64,000 nt of DNA from Lachnospiraceae bacterium. Lineage in GTDB: Bacteria; Bacillota_A; Clostridia; Lachnospirales; Lachnospiraceae. Made by a program: the position numbers and the translations under genes. Numbering within the stretch: position 1 is the first letter of the stretch; the number at the start of each line of letters is the position of its first letter. Shown piece by piece: positions 20,190 to 28,201 of this stretch. The stretch lies in the NCBI GenBank assembly GCA_017626435.1, contig JAGAIR010000007.1, positions 124,001 to 188,000 of the forward strand, written 5' to 3'. The notes under the pieces were generated by a model. The model did no database searches, was not told the origin of the DNA, and worked only from the letters and a program-made list of their open reading frames with translations.

Positions 20190-21359
20190 ATGGCAAAGAT
20201 TGATATTATTTCAGGTTTCCTGGGAGCAGGAAAGACAACTTTAATTAAAAAATTGATCGCAGAGGCATTTCCGGGTGAAAAGCTGGTCCTGATTGAAAAT
20301 GAATTTGGTGAAATCGGAATAGATGGTGGTTTTCTGAAAGAAGCAGGAATTCAGATCACAGAGATGAATTCCGGATGTATCTGCTGTTCCTTGGTAGGAG
20401 ATTTTGGACAGGCACTGCAGGAGGTGCTACAGAAATACTCACCGGACCGTGTTATGATCGAACCATCGGGTGTAGGCAAGTTGTCTGATGTAATAAAAGC
20501 AGTCAGGAATATCGGTGAGGATGTTGTCATAAACAGCACCGCTGTTGTAGTAGACGCCCAGAAATGTAAAATGTATATGAAGAACTATGGAGAGTTCTAC
20601 AATAATCAGATTGAATATGCAGGGACTGTTATCCTGAGCCGTACCCAGAAGGTTTCGGATGAGAAGCTGGATACCTGTGTAAAGATGATTCGGGAGAAAA
20701 ACCAGGAGGCATCTATCATCACTACACCATGGGATGACATTAACGGAAAAAATATTCTGGAGGCAATGGAAAAAGTAAATTCTCTGGAAAAAGAGCTGTT
20801 AGAGGAGCATGAGCATCATCACCATCACGATGGAGAATGTGGCTGCGAGCACCACGACCATGAGCATCATCACCATCACGATGAAGAATGTGGCTGCGAG
20901 CACCACGACCATGAGCATCATCACCATCACGATGAAGAATGTGGCTGTGAGCACCACGACCATGAGCATCATCACCATCACGATGAAGAATGTGGCTGTG
21001 AGCACCACGACCACGAGCATCATCATCACCATGACGAAGAATGCAGCTGCGGACATCACCATGAGCATGGGCATCATCATGCAGATGATGTATTTACCAG
21101 CTGGGGCATTGAAACAGCGCATAAATTCTCTGAGGCAGAAATGAAAGAGATTTTAGAAAAACTGGCACAGGGAGGTGTGTATGGCGAGGTACTCCGTGCT
21201 AAGGGAATCGTAGCACCTCAGGAGGGCGAATGGTTCCACTTTGATCTGGTGCCGGAGGAAACAGAACTTCGCCGTGGGGCAGCAGATTATACAGGACGTA
21301 TCTGTGTGATTGGTTCTAAGTTGAATGAGGAAGCGATTAAGGAATTGTTCCATGTATAA
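20190..21359 (+). CDS. G3E (CobW/YjiA-like) GTPase with His/Cys-rich repeat, probable metallochaperone
   Basis: The 389-residue protein starts at ATG 20190 (MAKIDIISGFLGAGKTT), since the upstream in-frame ATG at 20124 lacks a ribosome site and adds no family sequence. The P-loop GFLGAGKT is at 9-16, ENEFGEIGID follows, and the metal-binding CxCC motif is in SGCICCSL. A C-terminal CobW domain is near the end (EGEWFHFDLVPEE). Between them, residues about 208-295 are a run of 17-residue units rich in His, Asp/Glu and a CGC pair. G3E GTPases deliver metals such as zinc, nickel or cobalt to target proteins; the repeat would store or buffer the ion. Which metal is unknown. A second, divergent GTPase gene follows 45 bases downstream. 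Confidence 0.9.
   Translation: MAKIDIISGFLGAGKTTLIKKLIAEAFPGEKLVLIENEFGEIGIDGGFLKEAGIQITEMNSGCICCSLVGDFGQALQEVLQKYSPDRVMIEPSGVGKLSDVIKAVRNIGEDVVINSTAVVVDAQKCKMYMKNYGEFYNNQIEYAGTVILSRTQKVSDEKLDTCVKMIREKNQEASIITTPWDDINGKNILEAMEKVNSLEKELLEEHEHHHHHDGECGCEHHDHEHHHHHDEECGCEHHDHEHHHHHDEECGCEHHDHEHHHHHDEECGCEHHDHEHHHHHDEECSCGHHHEHGHHHADDVFTSWGIETAHKFSEAEMKEILEKLAQGGVYGEVLRAKGIVAPQEGEWFHFDLVPEETELRRGAADYTGRICVIGSKLNEEAIKELFHV
20811..21060 (+). repeat. 51-bp tandem repeat coding for a His/Cys-rich metal-binding region
   Basis: Four nearly identical 51-bp units (20811-20861, 20862-20912, 20913-20963, 20964-21014) and a degenerate fifth to about 21060. Each unit codes for 17 residues starting HEHHHHHD, continuing (D/G)ECGC and ending EHHD. 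Units differ by a few synonymous or conservative changes, for example ggagaa/gaagaa in the first. Copy number could change by slippage or recombination. Confidence 0.95.
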
Positions 21360-21404
21360 ACAGAAGACTATATTATATAGGTAGAAATCGGAAAAGAGGT
21401 AGCT

Positions 21405-22382
21405 ATGTTTGGAAAGAAAAAAGAAGAAATGATGGTGTATGTCATCATGGGTTTTCTGGAAGCAGGGAAAACAAGCCTGATACGGGATTTGTTGACGGAT
21501 GAGCTTTTTGATGATGAAGCAAAGACCCTGGTGCTTGCCTGTGAGGAAGGCGAAGAGGAATATGAACAGGCAATGTTGGAAAAAGTCAATTCTGCCTGTG
21601 AATACATTGAGGATGAAGAATCTTTTAATGGAAGGATTATAGAAAAATTTTTAAAAAAGCACCGTCCAGACCGGATTATCATTGAATATAACGGCATGTG
21701 GACAACTAAGCACATTCCAGAGTTATATGATGAACTGGAAGAGATTTGTTTTGACAGGGAAGTGATCTTTCAGACCATAGATGTGGTAAACGATGAGACA
21801 TTCAGTCTCTATATGAAAAATATGCCATCCATGATGGTAGAACAGTTCCGCGTGTCAGAAATGATCATTGTCAACCGCTGTACCGTACAGAATACGAACA
21901 AGGCAGCAGTAAGAGGAAGTGTTAAGGCAGTAAATCCAAGAGCACAGATTGTCTATGAGTCAGAGGATGATGCTTTTTATGAAATGAAAGAAGAGATGCC
22001 GTTTGATATTCATGCAGATATCATTGAGGTGGGAAACGATGATTTTGGCATGTGGTATGTGGACATGATTGATAATGAACCGGTATATAGCGGGAAGACT
22101 CTGAAGCTTACTGGAATGATCCAGAAACCTCATGGACTGGAGCGGGGGTATGTGGTATTTGGAAGATATGCCATGACCTGCTGTGCAGATGATGTCCAAT
22201 ATCTGGGATTTCTCTGTAAGGCAGATGACTGGTCTGACTATAAGAATAAAGATTATGTTACCATTACTGCCCGGCTGGAATTTAAATTCCGTAAGGAATA
22301 TGGGGAGGAAGGACCTGTGTTTTATGCAGAAAAAGTAGAACGGGCAGAGAAGCCGCAGGAAGAGCTGGTGTATTTTAATTAG
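21405..22382 (+). CDS. Second CobW-like GTPase with a DUF1980/YcgQ-like C-terminal domain
   Basis: The 325-residue protein has a P-loop in MGFLEAGKTSLIRDLL and other G3E-like blocks (PDRIIIEYNGMW, FQTIDVVND, IIVNRCTVQN), but it lacks the CxCC metal motif of its neighbour. Residues about 225-310 resemble the C-terminal domain of the DUF1980/TIGR03943 (YcgQ-type) family: GKTLKLTGMI, YVVFGRYAMTCCADDVQYLGFLC, VTITARLEF. In other bacteria those domains sit on proteins encoded beside CobW GTPases and a permease; no permease is present here. Likely part of the same metal-handling unit as the upstream gene. Family parts are recognised; function is inferred. Confidence 0.7.
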   Translation: MFGKKKEEMMVYVIMGFLEAGKTSLIRDLLTDELFDDEAKTLVLACEEGEEEYEQAMLEKVNSACEYIEDEESFNGRIIEKFLKKHRPDRIIIEYNGMWTTKHIPELYDELEEICFDREVIFQTIDVVNDETFSLYMKNMPSMMVEQFRVSEMIIVNRCTVQNTNKAAVRGSVKAVNPRAQIVYESEDDAFYEMKEEMPFDIHADIIEVGNDDFGMWYVDMIDNEPVYSGKTLKLTGMIQKPHGLERGYVVFGRYAMTCCADDVQYLGFLCKADDWSDYKNKDYVTITARLEFKFRKEYGEEGPVFYAEKVERAEKPQEELVYFN

Positions 22383-22393
22383 AGGTACGATTG

Positions 22394-22422
22394 TTGTATC
22401 TTTGATTCTATAATGATATAAT
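22394..22422 (+). promoter_or_regulatory. Possible promoter of the DCD-like gene
   Basis: TTGTAT (22394-22399), 17-base spacer, TATAAT (22417-22422). If used, the message would begin almost at the ribosome site. A second TATAAT at 22409-22414 lacks a good -35. Confidence 0.4.
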
Positions 22423-22442
22423 GAATGAAAGGAGGATGGATG

Positions 22443-23261
22443 ATGATTTTAGTTGACAAAAATATAAAAGAGTATGTTGATAATGGAACATTAATTGAAG
22501 AAGGTTTTCGGACAGAAAATTTAAATGGCGTTTCATATGATTTGACAATGGACGTTGTTTGTGATGAAAAAGGAAATGAAAATGCAATTTACGAATTATA
22601 TCCGGGAGAGACAGTATTTGTTAAAAGTAGAGAGAAACTGAGTATTCCTGCCAATATTTTGGGCAGGGTTGCAGAAAAAAATTCAAGAATGCGTCAGGGA
22701 TTAAAAATAGATGGTCCGCATTACCAACCTGGTCATGTAACATATGCTTTTTTGCGTGTACAGAATATTTCGACTAAGATTATCAAATTGCAACAGGGAA
22801 TGAATATCGCTCAAATTATATTTGAACAGTTGAATGATATTCCAGATACACCTTACAATTTACAACAAAATGCATCGTTCCAAAATGAGGTCCATTATAA
22901 AGGTTTGGGAAATTATTCTCAGGAATATGAAAATCAGACAAGGCAAAAAGTGGAGAAAACAAAGCAGGATATAGAGGAGATTTCGGACAAAATATATGCA
23001 AATGTCCTTACCATAATGGGGGTGTTTGTAGCTATTTTTTCATTGATATCCATTAATTATCAAGCATTTTCACAGACAGATATTAATTTTAAATTTATTA
23101 TCGTGATGAATTTTACTTTGGCTATTTGTATTGCAGTATTATTGGGAATTATTTTAATCTTTATCAATAAGGCAAAAAATAAGACATTTCTCTGGTGTTA
23201 CATAGCAATTTTAGCAGTATTAATTGTAGTGACGGTATTATTAGGAATAGGGCTGTTTTAA
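22443..23261 (+). CDS. Membrane-tethered dCTP deaminase/dUTPase-fold protein
   Basis: The 272-residue protein starts at ATG 22443, seven bases after GGAGG. Residues 1-150 match the trimeric dCTP deaminase/dUTPase fold: GVSYDLTMD, ELYPGETVFVKSREKLSIP, LGRVAEKNSRMRQGLKI and a late block QNISTKIIKLQQGMNIAQIIFEQL. The deaminase catalytic Glu normally found in an LEF motif before that block appears to be Arg (FLRVQN), so simple deamination is doubtful. A charged coiled linker follows (TRQKVEKTKQDIEEISDKIY), then three predicted membrane helices (about 182-202, 217-240, 248-272). The gene is clearly more AT-rich than its neighbours, suggesting transfer. Related enzymes act in nucleotide homeostasis and phage defence; here a nucleotide-sensing membrane effector is a possibility, not a conclusion. 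Confidence 0.65.
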   Translation: MILVDKNIKEYVDNGTLIEEGFRTENLNGVSYDLTMDVVCDEKGNENAIYELYPGETVFVKSREKLSIPANILGRVAEKNSRMRQGLKIDGPHYQPGHVTYAFLRVQNISTKIIKLQQGMNIAQIIFEQLNDIPDTPYNLQQNASFQNEVHYKGLGNYSQEYENQTRQKVEKTKQDIEEISDKIYANVLTIMGVFVAIFSLISINYQAFSQTDINFKFIIVMNFTLAICIAVLLGIILIFINKAKNKTFLWCYIAILAVLIVVTVLLGIGLF

Positions 23262-23327
23262 AATGTTAATTCTAAATCAGCAAAATGATTCTCTTATTTT
23301 TGGGGTATTAAATATAGAAAGAGTACA

Positions 23328-23366
23328 TTGCTTTTTGGGAAGAGAGATAATAAAATAATATTATCT
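23328..23366 (+). promoter_or_regulatory. Promoter of the first GH5 gene with overlapping inverted repeat
   Basis: TTGCTT (23328-23333), 17-base spacer, TAAAAT (23351-23356). A perfect 8-bp inverted repeat, AGATAATA (23345-23352) and TATTATCT (23359-23366), overlaps the -10 box and could be an operator, or a weak terminator of the upstream gene. A second stem, AAGCTGA (23394-23400)/TCAGCTT (23405-23411), lies just before the ribosome site. Confidence 0.45.
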
Positions 23367-23427
23367 TTTGTACTAAAGAGTAAAAATAATCAAAAGCTGA
23401 TAGTTCAGCTTGGAAAGGAAGGATATT

Positions 23428-25749
23428 ATGAGGAAAAGCAAAACTATTCTGAAAAGAATGATCGCTGTTGGTCTGAGTGCTGCACTGGTTGTGTCATGGC
23501 TGCCCGGCAGTGAGCAGAATCCGTCGATTTCTGTAAGTGCAGCAGAGTCAGGAGCAGAACAGGATACGACGGAACCGTTGCCATTTCATGATATGACAAC
23601 AGAGCAGTTAGTAAAAGAAATGGGAACTGGATGGGGATTGGGAAATACATTTGATGGACATAGCAATATGAATCCTAGTGAGACTCAATGGCAAAGTGAT
23701 GTCACAACACAGAAGCTTATTACCGCAGTACATGATTCTGGTTTCAATACGATTCGTATACCAGTTACCTGGGGCAATATGATCAAAGAGTCAAAGGATC
23801 AGGATGGAAATAACGTATACAGCATTGATGAGGCATGGATCAGCCGTGTTCAGGATGTAGTAGATTATGCTATTTCTGAGGGAATGTATGTGGTGATCAA
23901 CATGCATCACGATGGAGCTATGAATGAGAATGGATACTTAGGATGGATCCAGCCGACCTATGAGCCGTTTGATGAACTCAGGGAAAAATTCGCAGGAGCA
24001 TGGTCAGCGATCGCGACATATTTTAAAAATTATGATGAGCATCTGGTTTTTGAATCCATGAATGAGGTAAAACAATCAGATCAGTCTAAATGGACCATTG
24101 CACAAGGTATGGAGCGTGTTAATGTTTTAAACCAGGATTTTGTTGACGCAGTCCGTGCAGCCGGTGGCAACAATGACAGGAGATGGTTGTCAGTTCCTGG
24201 TATTTATACAAATATTTCATGGACCTGTGATGAAAAATTTGGTTTTCAGCTGCCAACAGACCCAACGGATGATGGAACACAGCGTATTTTTGTAGAAGTA
24301 CATGAATATGCTGATGTTATCAGCCCAAGTACAGCTGCCGATTTTGCCAAATCTATCCAGAAATTAGTTGATACCTTTACCTCCAAGGGTGTACCGGTTA
24401 TGCTTTCCGAGTATGGCAGAGGCTGCCATATCAGGGAGGATAAGGATACCGAGGAGAGAAAGGCAACCAAGGAAGCACAGAGAGAGTATTATCACGAGGC
24501 AGTCAATCAGTTGTGTAAGGTGGCAGGGGTTGTGCCTATTGTCTGGGATAATAATTCCGAGTGGTATGAAGGTGGAACATCAGATGCGTTCAAGCTGTTT
24601 AACCGTGATACGGCTACTGCAAAATATCCAAGACATATTGCAGCTATTCTTCGCGGTATCAACAGTACACATACTACATTAGATGTAGATAACCTTGCGG
24701 CACCAGATGGTGCATCACCGACTGTGATCGATCAGGTGACAGCGATTGCAGCAGACCAGGAGAATGTATCACTCACTATTGGGGATTCCTGTCAGGTAAA
24801 TGCAACTGTGACACCGGCAGATTCCAATGATATGTTAGTATGGAGCAGTGATGACACAGCAGTAGCAACTGTAGCTGCTGGAAAGATTGTTGCTACAGGT
24901 ATTGGAAATACCGTTGTTCATGTTAAGTCTTACAGCGGTTCTGCATCAAAAGATATTGTAGTTACTGTGTCAGCAGATACCAGCGTAAAAGCGTGTGATG
25001 TGATTGAGACATCTATTACACAGAAGACACTACAGGCTGGAGAATCTATCCGCCTCAATGCAAAGAATGCAACAGAGGGCAGTGAGGCATATTTAACCTA
25101 CCGCTCCTCGAATAAAGCAGTGGCAACTGTAAGCAAAACCGGTAAAGTCGTAGCAGTTAATGGAGGTATGGCAGAGATCACCATTATGGCTTCCAGTGGC
25201 TTCAGTAAGACAGTTTCTATTACTGTGGAGGGAGGTACTCCTGCAGAGCCACAGACAACTAATACGCCGGCACCGACGCAGACGACGCAGCCAGCACCAC
25301 AGCAGACAAATCCGCCAGCAGCCACTACTGATGTGAAGGAGGTTACCAAATCTGGAGCAAAATATAGTATTGATACCGCTAAGGGAACTGCTGTCTATGT
25401 AGCTAACACAGAGAAGAAAAAGAATGCTGTTGTTCCTGGTACTCTTAAAGTGGATGGAAAGAGTTATAAGATAACTTCTATTGAGAAAAATGCATTTAAA
25501 GGAAACAAAAAACTGACAAAGGTCACGATTGGGACTAATGTGACAAAGATTGGTGCAAACGCATTCTCCGGTTGCAGCAATTTGAAGAACATTGTGGTTC
25601 AGTCATCCCAAATTAAGAGTGTTGGAAAAAATGCATGGAAAGGGATTCATAAAAAAGCAGTTATAAAAGTTCCAAAAGCAAAATTAAAATCTTACAAAAA
25701 GCTGTTTAAGGGAAAAGGACAGGGCAGTAAGGTAAAGATTAAAAAATAG
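23428..25749 (+). CDS. Secreted GH5 endoglucanase with two Big2-like domains and BspA-type LRR module
   Basis: The 773-residue protein begins at ATG 23428 after AAGGAAGG. Signal peptide about 1-36 (VVSWLPG...VSAAE). The GH5 barrel covers about 55-415: WGLGNTFDGH, TIRIPVTWGN, NMHHDGAMNE, acid/base Glu about 213 in ESMNEV, FVEVHEYAD, nucleophile Glu about 328 in LSEYGRG. Then two Big2-like Ig domains (about 430-605; VWSSDDTAVATV, YRSSNKAVATVS), a Thr/Pro/Gln linker, and a C-terminal BspA-like leucine-rich module (AFKGNKKLTKVTIGTNVTKIG) ending in basic residues. It should cut beta-1,4-glucan or a related polymer outside the cell. No dockerin, LPXTG or SLH anchor is visible. Confidence 0.9.
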   Translation: MRKSKTILKRMIAVGLSAALVVSWLPGSEQNPSISVSAAESGAEQDTTEPLPFHDMTTEQLVKEMGTGWGLGNTFDGHSNMNPSETQWQSDVTTQKLITAVHDSGFNTIRIPVTWGNMIKESKDQDGNNVYSIDEAWISRVQDVVDYAISEGMYVVINMHHDGAMNENGYLGWIQPTYEPFDELREKFAGAWSAIATYFKNYDEHLVFESMNEVKQSDQSKWTIAQGMERVNVLNQDFVDAVRAAGGNNDRRWLSVPGIYTNISWTCDEKFGFQLPTDPTDDGTQRIFVEVHEYADVISPSTAADFAKSIQKLVDTFTSKGVPVMLSEYGRGCHIREDKDTEERKATKEAQREYYHEAVNQLCKVAGVVPIVWDNNSEWYEGGTSDAFKLFNRDTATAKYPRHIAAILRGINSTHTTLDVDNLAAPDGASPTVIDQVTAIAADQENVSLTIGDSCQVNATVTPADSNDMLVWSSDDTAVATVAAGKIVATGIGNTVVHVKSYSGSASKDIVVTVSADTSVKACDVIETSITQKTLQAGESIRLNAKNATEGSEAYLTYRSSNKAVATVSKTGKVVAVNGGMAEITIMASSGFSKTVSITVEGGTPAEPQTTNTPAPTQTTQPAPQQTNPPAATTDVKEVTKSGAKYSIDTAKGTAVYVANTEKKKNAVVPGTLKVDGKSYKITSIEKNAFKGNKKLTKVTIGTNVTKIGANAFSGCSNLKNIVVQSSQIKSVGKNAWKGIHKKAVIKVPKAKLKSYKKLFKGKGQGSKVKIKK

Positions 25750-25769
25750 AATTTTGGAGTTATGCAGGG

Positions 25770-25810
25770 GATTCAGACGGGAAACTGTCTGAATCCTTTT
25801 TGGCTTTTTT
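25770..25810 (+). terminator. Terminator of the first GH5 gene
   Basis: Stem GGATTCAGAC (25770-25779) with GTCTGAATCC (25787-25796), then TTTTTGGCTTTTTT. Confidence 0.85.
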
Positions 25811-26193
25811 GGAATGCTTGTACCTTGTGGAAAGTTATTTTAAAAGTAAAAGAATGTGGCAGAAATTTGTCATTGAAAAAGGAAGAGAGTATGCCGGTTG
25901 ATTTTGGGAAAATACTCTATAATAAAGAAAAAAAGTGGCAAAAATAGATGAATAAAAATAAAACACAAAGAAAATATAAGAGAATTTGACAAGCAGCTAT
26001 ACAAAGTAACTAAAAACAGAAAGGAAAATTGTGCAATTTGCCAGTATCAAAAAAAAAGGTATTTTGCTATTATGTAGTACGTAACGGAAGCGGAAGTGGT
26101 GCGCTCAAAAGATGCGGATGTTTGAATGTGCTAATCTGCTTTTGGATAATTTATGCAACCCTTGAGGGGGAAAAATTAAGGAGGAAAAATAGG
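25811..26193 (+). promoter_or_regulatory. Long AT-rich leader region of the lysine-rich surface protein
   Basis: No gene is seen here. A TATAAT at 25918-25923 has TTGATT only 14 bases upstream and is overlapped by the inverted repeat AGAGTAT (25886-25892)/ATACTCT (25912-25918). A TTGACA at 25987-25992 has no good -10. AAATTGTGCAATTT at 26026-26039 has 6-bp arms. AAGGAGG at 26178-26184 serves the next gene. If the 25918 box is used, the untranslated leader is about 260 bases, long enough for RNA-level control. Confidence 0.4.
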
Positions 26194-27963
26194 ATGAAGT
26201 TAACAAAAGGAATGAAGAAAGCTCTTTCCTTGCTTCTGGTAGGTGCTTTGGCTATTACTGGAGCAAACATTAGCACAGAATCTGCAAGTGCTAGATTAAC
26301 AGTTGCTGGTCCTGCAGCAATGAAGTGGACTGGTACAGCAGTATTCCAGGATGGCTGGAATGATGGTAAGGATATTGTCGTTACTACAGATGAGGGTTCA
26401 TCTGCAAACATTGAAGTAAAAGGTTTTGTTGAAAGTGAAGGATGGGGAGCAGACAGTATTGGTGTACTGAATGTTACCGGAATTGAAAATTATGCAGATC
26501 CTCAGATCATGGTTGTTGGTAGTGAGGGACCAAAGGATGACCTTCCATATGCAGTTTGTGATACTGAGTGGAATGCTGTTGCTGCAGCTAGTGAGGCTTC
26601 TATCGGAGTCCAGAAGGATAAGATAAAGACAGCTGCTGATGTTACAACTATTAAAGGTTCTTTGGATAAGAATGCAAGCAAGTACTATATTGGTGCTAAT
26701 GGTCGTACACTTACTGCAATCTATGTATATGATGCAGCAGTAGTTGATGATCCTACAACATATGAAGCTCCTGTATATGCTTCTGAAGTAAAGGATTTCA
26801 CAGCTAAGTTTGGTTGCACAGGTTCTCTTGAGGAGAACAGTGTAGAAGTAACAGGTGATGGTGTGTATGCACTTTCTGCTGTTGCTGGTGTTGATTTCTC
26901 TAACATTGGATACCTTGGTATTGAGACAACTCTTACAAAAGAGGATCTTATCCCTGGATTAGATATTGCTTTGAAGGCAGTTTCTATTAAGCATGTACCT
27001 GCTGCTGATGGTTCTGTTAAGACTGAGACTATCGCTGCTCTTGACGGAAAAGATGATTTCTGCTACGCAGACAGCGACGATTCTAAGAATCTGCGTGTTC
27101 AGATCATCAATCAGTGGGCTGGATACTCTAATGACGAAGGTCTTACTCCAGAAGGTACAGAGCCTGGTATCTGTGCATTTGAAGAGACACTTCCTGATTT
27201 TGCAGAAGGTTCTACTATCACTGCATACTTTGAAGTAAAGGGTACTGGTAAGACTGGTACTACTGTAGAAGTTCCAGAAGCTGGCGTAAAGACTGAGCCT
27301 GGTAATAACCCTTCTAACCCAGGAAACACTCAGACTCCAGCAGCTACTAAGGCTCCTACGGCTGGAAGCATCACTGCTACACCAAGTAGTATCGCAAGTC
27401 CAGCTACTGCATCTCTGAAGGTAGCAAAGAAGAACAAGAATGTTGTTGTTGCAGCTGGTAAGTCTAAGAGTGTTAAGTTTACTAAGAAGATTCAGGCTCC
27501 TGCTACAAAGGCAGCTGCTGTAAAAGCTACTGTAAAGGGTAACAAGAAGGTTACTGCTAAGGTTAGTGGTTCTAAGGTTAAGATTACAGCTAAGAAGAAA
27601 GCTGTTAAGGGTTCTAAGGCTACTGTAACATTAACTTCTAAGAATGCTTCTGGTACTGCTGTAAAGGCTACTATTAAGGTAACTGTACAGAATAAGGCTA
27701 AGAAGATTAAGGCTAAGAAGAAAGCTGTTACTATTAAGAAGGGCAAGAAGGCTAAGGTAACAATTAAAGTTACAGCTCAGAATAAGAAGAAAGCTACATC
27801 TGATACTGTTACAGCTACTGTTAAGAAGGTAGCTAAGGTTACTAAGAAGACAGTTAAGAAGGGTAAAGTAGTTCTTACTCTGAAGGCTAAGAAGAAAGGT
27901 TCCGCAAAGATGACCGTTAAGGTTGGTAAGAAGAAAGTTAAAGTAAACGTAAAGGTTAAATAA
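26194..27963 (+). CDS. Abundant-type secreted lysine-rich surface protein, possible carbohydrate-binding
   Basis: The 589-residue protein starts at ATG 26194, nine bases after AAGGAGG. It has a signal peptide (KALSLLLVGALAITGANI...SASA). Residues about 35-380 form two beta-rich modules (MKWTGTAVFQDGWNDGKD..., VKDFTAKFGCTGSLEE...), which I cannot assign to a named family. A Thr/Pro linker follows, then about 180 residues of Lys/Val/Thr/Ala repeats, at least two resembling shortened Big2 domains (KKKAVTIKKGKKAKVTIKV). Codon choice is sharply restricted (aag, gct, gtt, act) and unlike the flanking GH5 genes but like ppdK, which suggests very high expression. Position between cellulase genes suggests a role in substrate or wall binding. 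Function is not known. Confidence 0.6.
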   Translation: MKLTKGMKKALSLLLVGALAITGANISTESASARLTVAGPAAMKWTGTAVFQDGWNDGKDIVVTTDEGSSANIEVKGFVESEGWGADSIGVLNVTGIENYADPQIMVVGSEGPKDDLPYAVCDTEWNAVAAASEASIGVQKDKIKTAADVTTIKGSLDKNASKYYIGANGRTLTAIYVYDAAVVDDPTTYEAPVYASEVKDFTAKFGCTGSLEENSVEVTGDGVYALSAVAGVDFSNIGYLGIETTLTKEDLIPGLDIALKAVSIKHVPAADGSVKTETIAALDGKDDFCYADSDDSKNLRVQIINQWAGYSNDEGLTPEGTEPGICAFEETLPDFAEGSTITAYFEVKGTGKTGTTVEVPEAGVKTEPGNNPSNPGNTQTPAATKAPTAGSITATPSSIASPATASLKVAKKNKNVVVAAGKSKSVKFTKKIQAPATKAAAVKATVKGNKKVTAKVSGSKVKITAKKKAVKGSKATVTLTSKNASGTAVKATIKVTVQNKAKKIKAKKKAVTIKKGKKAKVTIKVTAQNKKKATSDTVTATVKKVAKVTKKTVKKGKVVLTLKAKKKGSAKMTVKVGKKKVKVNVKVK

Positions 27964-28000
27964 TTTTCTTCTTTAGAAAGAAATCTAAAAGAGCTTTCGG

Positions 28001-28031
28001 AAGGATGTGCTTCGGCACATCCTTCTTTTTT
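28001..28031 (+). terminator. Terminator of the lysine-rich surface protein gene
   Basis: Perfect 10-bp stem AAGGATGTGC (28001-28010)/GCACATCCTT (28015-28024) with a TTCG tetraloop, then C and T6. A very strong terminator, in keeping with a highly transcribed gene. Confidence 0.95.
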
Positions 28032-28107
28032 GTATTTAAAAGAAATATATCTATTCTTTTCTTTTGTGCGATATGTATAATAAATTATGGAAAAAAGTGA
28101 AATTATA

Positions 28108-28136
28108 TTGAAAAATGCATATAAGATTGTTATAAT
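28108..28136 (+). promoter_or_regulatory. Promoter of the second GH5 gene
   Basis: TTGAAA (28108-28113), 17-base spacer, TATAAT (28131-28136). Between the likely start site and the ribosome site lies the inverted repeat TGTGAT-C-ATCACA (28173-28185), a possible operator. Confidence 0.7.
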
Positions 28137-28201
28137 AAAGAAGATATTTTTTCGGAAATATACAATATGATTTGTGATCATCACAGAAAGGAAGGAATAT
28201 T

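Noticed and set aside
20811..21060. CRISPR-like array because of regular repeats
   Set aside because: Units are contiguous with no spacers and lie in frame within a clear gene.
20799..21122. Open minus-strand frame rich in Met and Val opposite the His repeat
   Set aside because: It is only the complement of the CAT/CAC-rich repeat; no ribosome site and low-complexity sequence.
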